From assembly GCA_963677325.2 (NCBI GenBank), contig CAXXGM010000008.1, forward strand, positions 1-64,000: a stretch of 64,000 nucleotides of DNA, given 5' to 3'. Positions 62,302 through 64,000 of the stretch are shown here, one piece after another. Position numbers and translations under genes: made by a program. The stretch is from G963677325 sp963677325. GTDB lineage: Bacteria; Bacteroidota; Bacteroidia; Bacteroidales; Prolixibacteraceae. A model generated the notes under the pieces. The model did no database searches. It worked only from the letters and a program-made list of their open reading frames with translations, and was not told the DNA's origin. The first letter of the stretch is position 1. Each line of letters starts with the position of its first letter.

Positions 62302-63936
62302 ATGATTTCAGTTGACGGACTTACCGTAGAGTTTGGAGGAACCACTTTATTCAAAGATATTTCATTTGTAATTAACGACAGGGACCGCATTGCCTTGATG
62401 GGGAAAAATGGTGCGGGGAAATCCACTTTGCTTAAGATTATTGCAGGAAAACGGACTACTTCATCGGGTAAAATTTCTGCTCCGAAGGATGCCGTGATTG
62501 CTTATCTGCCGCAGCATTTACTTACCGAAGATAACAGGTCTGTATTCGAAGAGGCTGCCCAGGCATTTTCAAGAATCAAAGAGATGGAGCGTGAGATTGA
62601 GACTCTTAATCTTGAATTGTCAACACGCACGGATTATGAATCAGAGAGTTATTACTCTTTAATTGAGCAGGTATCGGCATTGAGCGAGAAGTTTTATGCC
62701 ATCGAAGAGATCAATTTTGATGCGGAGGTGGAGAAAATATTAATCGGGCTGGGTTTCAACCGGGAAGATTTCACCCGTCCGACCAGCGAGTTCAGCGGGG
62801 GCTGGCGTATGCGGATTGAACTGGCTAAAATATTGCTTCAAAAACCTGATCTGATCCTGCTGGATGAGCCTACCAATCACCTGGATATCGAATCAGTACA
62901 GTGGCTGGAAGAATTTCTGATCAACAGCGCCAAGGCCGTAATCATCATTTCGCACGACAGGGCTTTTGTGGATAACATCACGACAAGGACCATTGAAATC
63001 ACGATGGGCCGCATTTATGATTACAAAGTTAACTACACGCAATATCTGATTTTACGGCAGGAAAGGCGCGAACAGCAGATGAAACAATTCGAGGAGCAGC
63101 GCAAGATGATTGCGGAGAACCAGGATTTTATTGAGCGGTTTAAGGGTACTTACTCCAAGACGAATCAGGTACAGTCGCGTGTCAAGATGCTTGAGAAGTT
63201 AACCCCGGTGGAGATTGATGAAGAAGACAACTCGGCTTTACGGCTAAAATTTCCGCCATCGCCAAGATCGGGCAATTATCCCGTTATCTTGGAGGGGATG
63301 ACGAAAAGTTATGATGGGCATACCGTATTTAGAAACGCTTCTCTGACGATTCAGCGGGGTGAGCGGGTGGCTTTTGTGGGGAAAAACGGTGAGGGAAAAT
63401 CGACACTGGTCAAAGGGCTGATGGGTGAGATCGAATACGAAGGGAAACTTACTTTAGGGCATAACACCATGATCGGCTATTTTGCACAAAATCAGGCCTC
63501 GCTCCTGGATGAAGAGCTAACGGTTTTCCAAACCATCGATGAGGTGGCCAAAGGCGATATCCGCACTAAAATAAGAGATATACTGGGCGCTTTTATGTTT
63601 GGAGGGGATAACAATTCCAAGAAGGTTAAAGTGCTATCGGGAGGAGAGCGGACCCGGCTGGCCATGATTAAATTACTGCTCGAACCTGTCAACCTGCTGA
63701 TCCTTGATGAGCCTACCAACCACCTGGACATGAAAACCAAGGATATTCTGAAAAGTGCGCTAATGGATTTTGACGGAACATTGATCCTGGTCTCCCATGA
63801 CCGTGATTTCCTTTCGGGACTGGTCAGCAAAGTTTACGAATTCGGGAACAAGCAGGTAAAGGAGCATTTGGGCGATATTCAAAGCTTTTTGCAGAAAAAA
63901 AAGATGGATACCTTAAGGGAGTTGGAGAGAAAGTGA
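62302..63936 (+). CDS. ABC-F family ATPase (ribosome-associated type)
   Basis: 544 residues with two ABC cassettes and no membrane segments. Walker A motifs GKNGAGKST (34-42) and GKNGEGKST (360-368); signature FSGGWRMRIELAK and LSGGERTRLAM; Walker B LILLDEPTNHLD and LLILDEPTNHLD. A charged linker between the cassettes (QQMKQFEEQRKMIAEN) is typical of ABC-F translation factors. It probably acts on ribosomes; a role in antibiotic resistance cannot be decided. The gene is complete and the last 64 bp of the window contain nothing recognisable. Confidence 0.93.
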   Translation: MISVDGLTVEFGGTTLFKDISFVINDRDRIALMGKNGAGKSTLLKIIAGKRTTSSGKISAPKDAVIAYLPQHLLTEDNRSVFEEAAQAFSRIKEMEREIETLNLELSTRTDYESESYYSLIEQVSALSEKFYAIEEINFDAEVEKILIGLGFNREDFTRPTSEFSGGWRMRIELAKILLQKPDLILLDEPTNHLDIESVQWLEEFLINSAKAVIIISHDRAFVDNITTRTIEITMGRIYDYKVNYTQYLILRQERREQQMKQFEEQRKMIAENQDFIERFKGTYSKTNQVQSRVKMLEKLTPVEIDEEDNSALRLKFPPSPRSGNYPVILEGMTKSYDGHTVFRNASLTIQRGERVAFVGKNGEGKSTLVKGLMGEIEYEGKLTLGHNTMIGYFAQNQASLLDEELTVFQTIDEVAKGDIRTKIRDILGAFMFGGDNNSKKVKVLSGGERTRLAMIKLLLEPVNLLILDEPTNHLDMKTKDILKSALMDFDGTLILVSHDRDFLSGLVSKVYEFGNKQVKEHLGDIQSFLQKKKMDTLRELERK

Positions 63937-64000
63937 TGAGTTAAGAGCTATGAGTTTCGAGTTTTCGTAACTACTACCGAACGAACGCCATAGTTTTCGA

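Overview
The window is a polysaccharide-degrading region of a Bacteroidota chromosome, probably of the Bacteroidales/Marinilabiliales type. The evidence is two complete ECF-sigma / FecR / STN-SusC / SusD sets, many lipoprotein signals (…SC or …C plus acidic/basic residues), Bacteroidota-type -7 boxes (TAnnTTTG), menaquinone biosynthesis (MenA) and AT-rich gene spacers. No rRNA, tRNA, CRISPR array or prophage was seen.

Layout. 1-4.2 kb: end of a GH20 hexosaminidase, a GH5-like glycosidase and a lipoprotein aldose epimerase, all disrupted by single-base frameshifts. 4.7-11.1 kb: a NIPSNAP protein, MenA, a methyltransferase-like protein, a relic of an ECF sigma gene, a GH27 alpha-galactosidase and a secreted endo/exonuclease-phosphatase. 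11.2-13.2 kb: an IS110/IS1111-type insertion sequence with a structured downstream segment, plus two non-coding repeat elements. 13.5-34.4 kb: first polysaccharide utilization locus (PUL 1): heparinase II/III-type lyase, sigma, FecR, SusC, SusD, small lipoprotein, GH109-type NAD-dependent glycosidase, two further Gfo/Idh/MocA proteins, NagA, a disrupted NagB and a GH78 rhamnosidase with an internal stop. 34.9-49.8 kb: PUL 2: sigma, FecR, SusC, SusD, a nitrilase relic, amidohydrolase, Gfo/Idh/MocA lipoprotein, heparinase III-like lyase and an FG-GAP protein. 49.9-55.7 kb: mostly housekeeping or hypothetical genes (ornithine carbamoyltransferase, pterin dehydratase, S41 protease, small lipoproteins, a YD-repeat protein). 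55.9-62.0 kb: a probable catabolic group of a Gfo/Idh oxidoreductase, a large dihydropyrimidine-dehydrogenase-like Fe-S flavoprotein with an unusual domain order, an SDR dehydrogenase and an AEC-family permease. 62.3-63.9 kb: an ABC-F ATPase.

How the genes work together (inference). Each PUL has its own ECF sigma/anti-sigma pair, and each SusC carries an N-terminal STN signalling domain, so glycan import through SusCD should switch on its own locus. Heparinase-fold lyases together with hexosaminidase, GH109, NagA and NagB suggest a polymer containing uronic acid and N-acetylhexosamine; rhamnose and alpha-galactose units are also catered for. The substrate itself cannot be read from the sequence.

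The most notable points are: the permuted DPD-like enzyme and its operon; the IS1111-like element with a possible bridge RNA; two MITE-like families that share terminal repeats but have different interiors; a nested-palindrome repeat in two copies; fossils of a sigma factor, a nitrilase and a Gfo/Idh gene; and an unusually high number of single-base disruptions, which may be real decay or assembly error.
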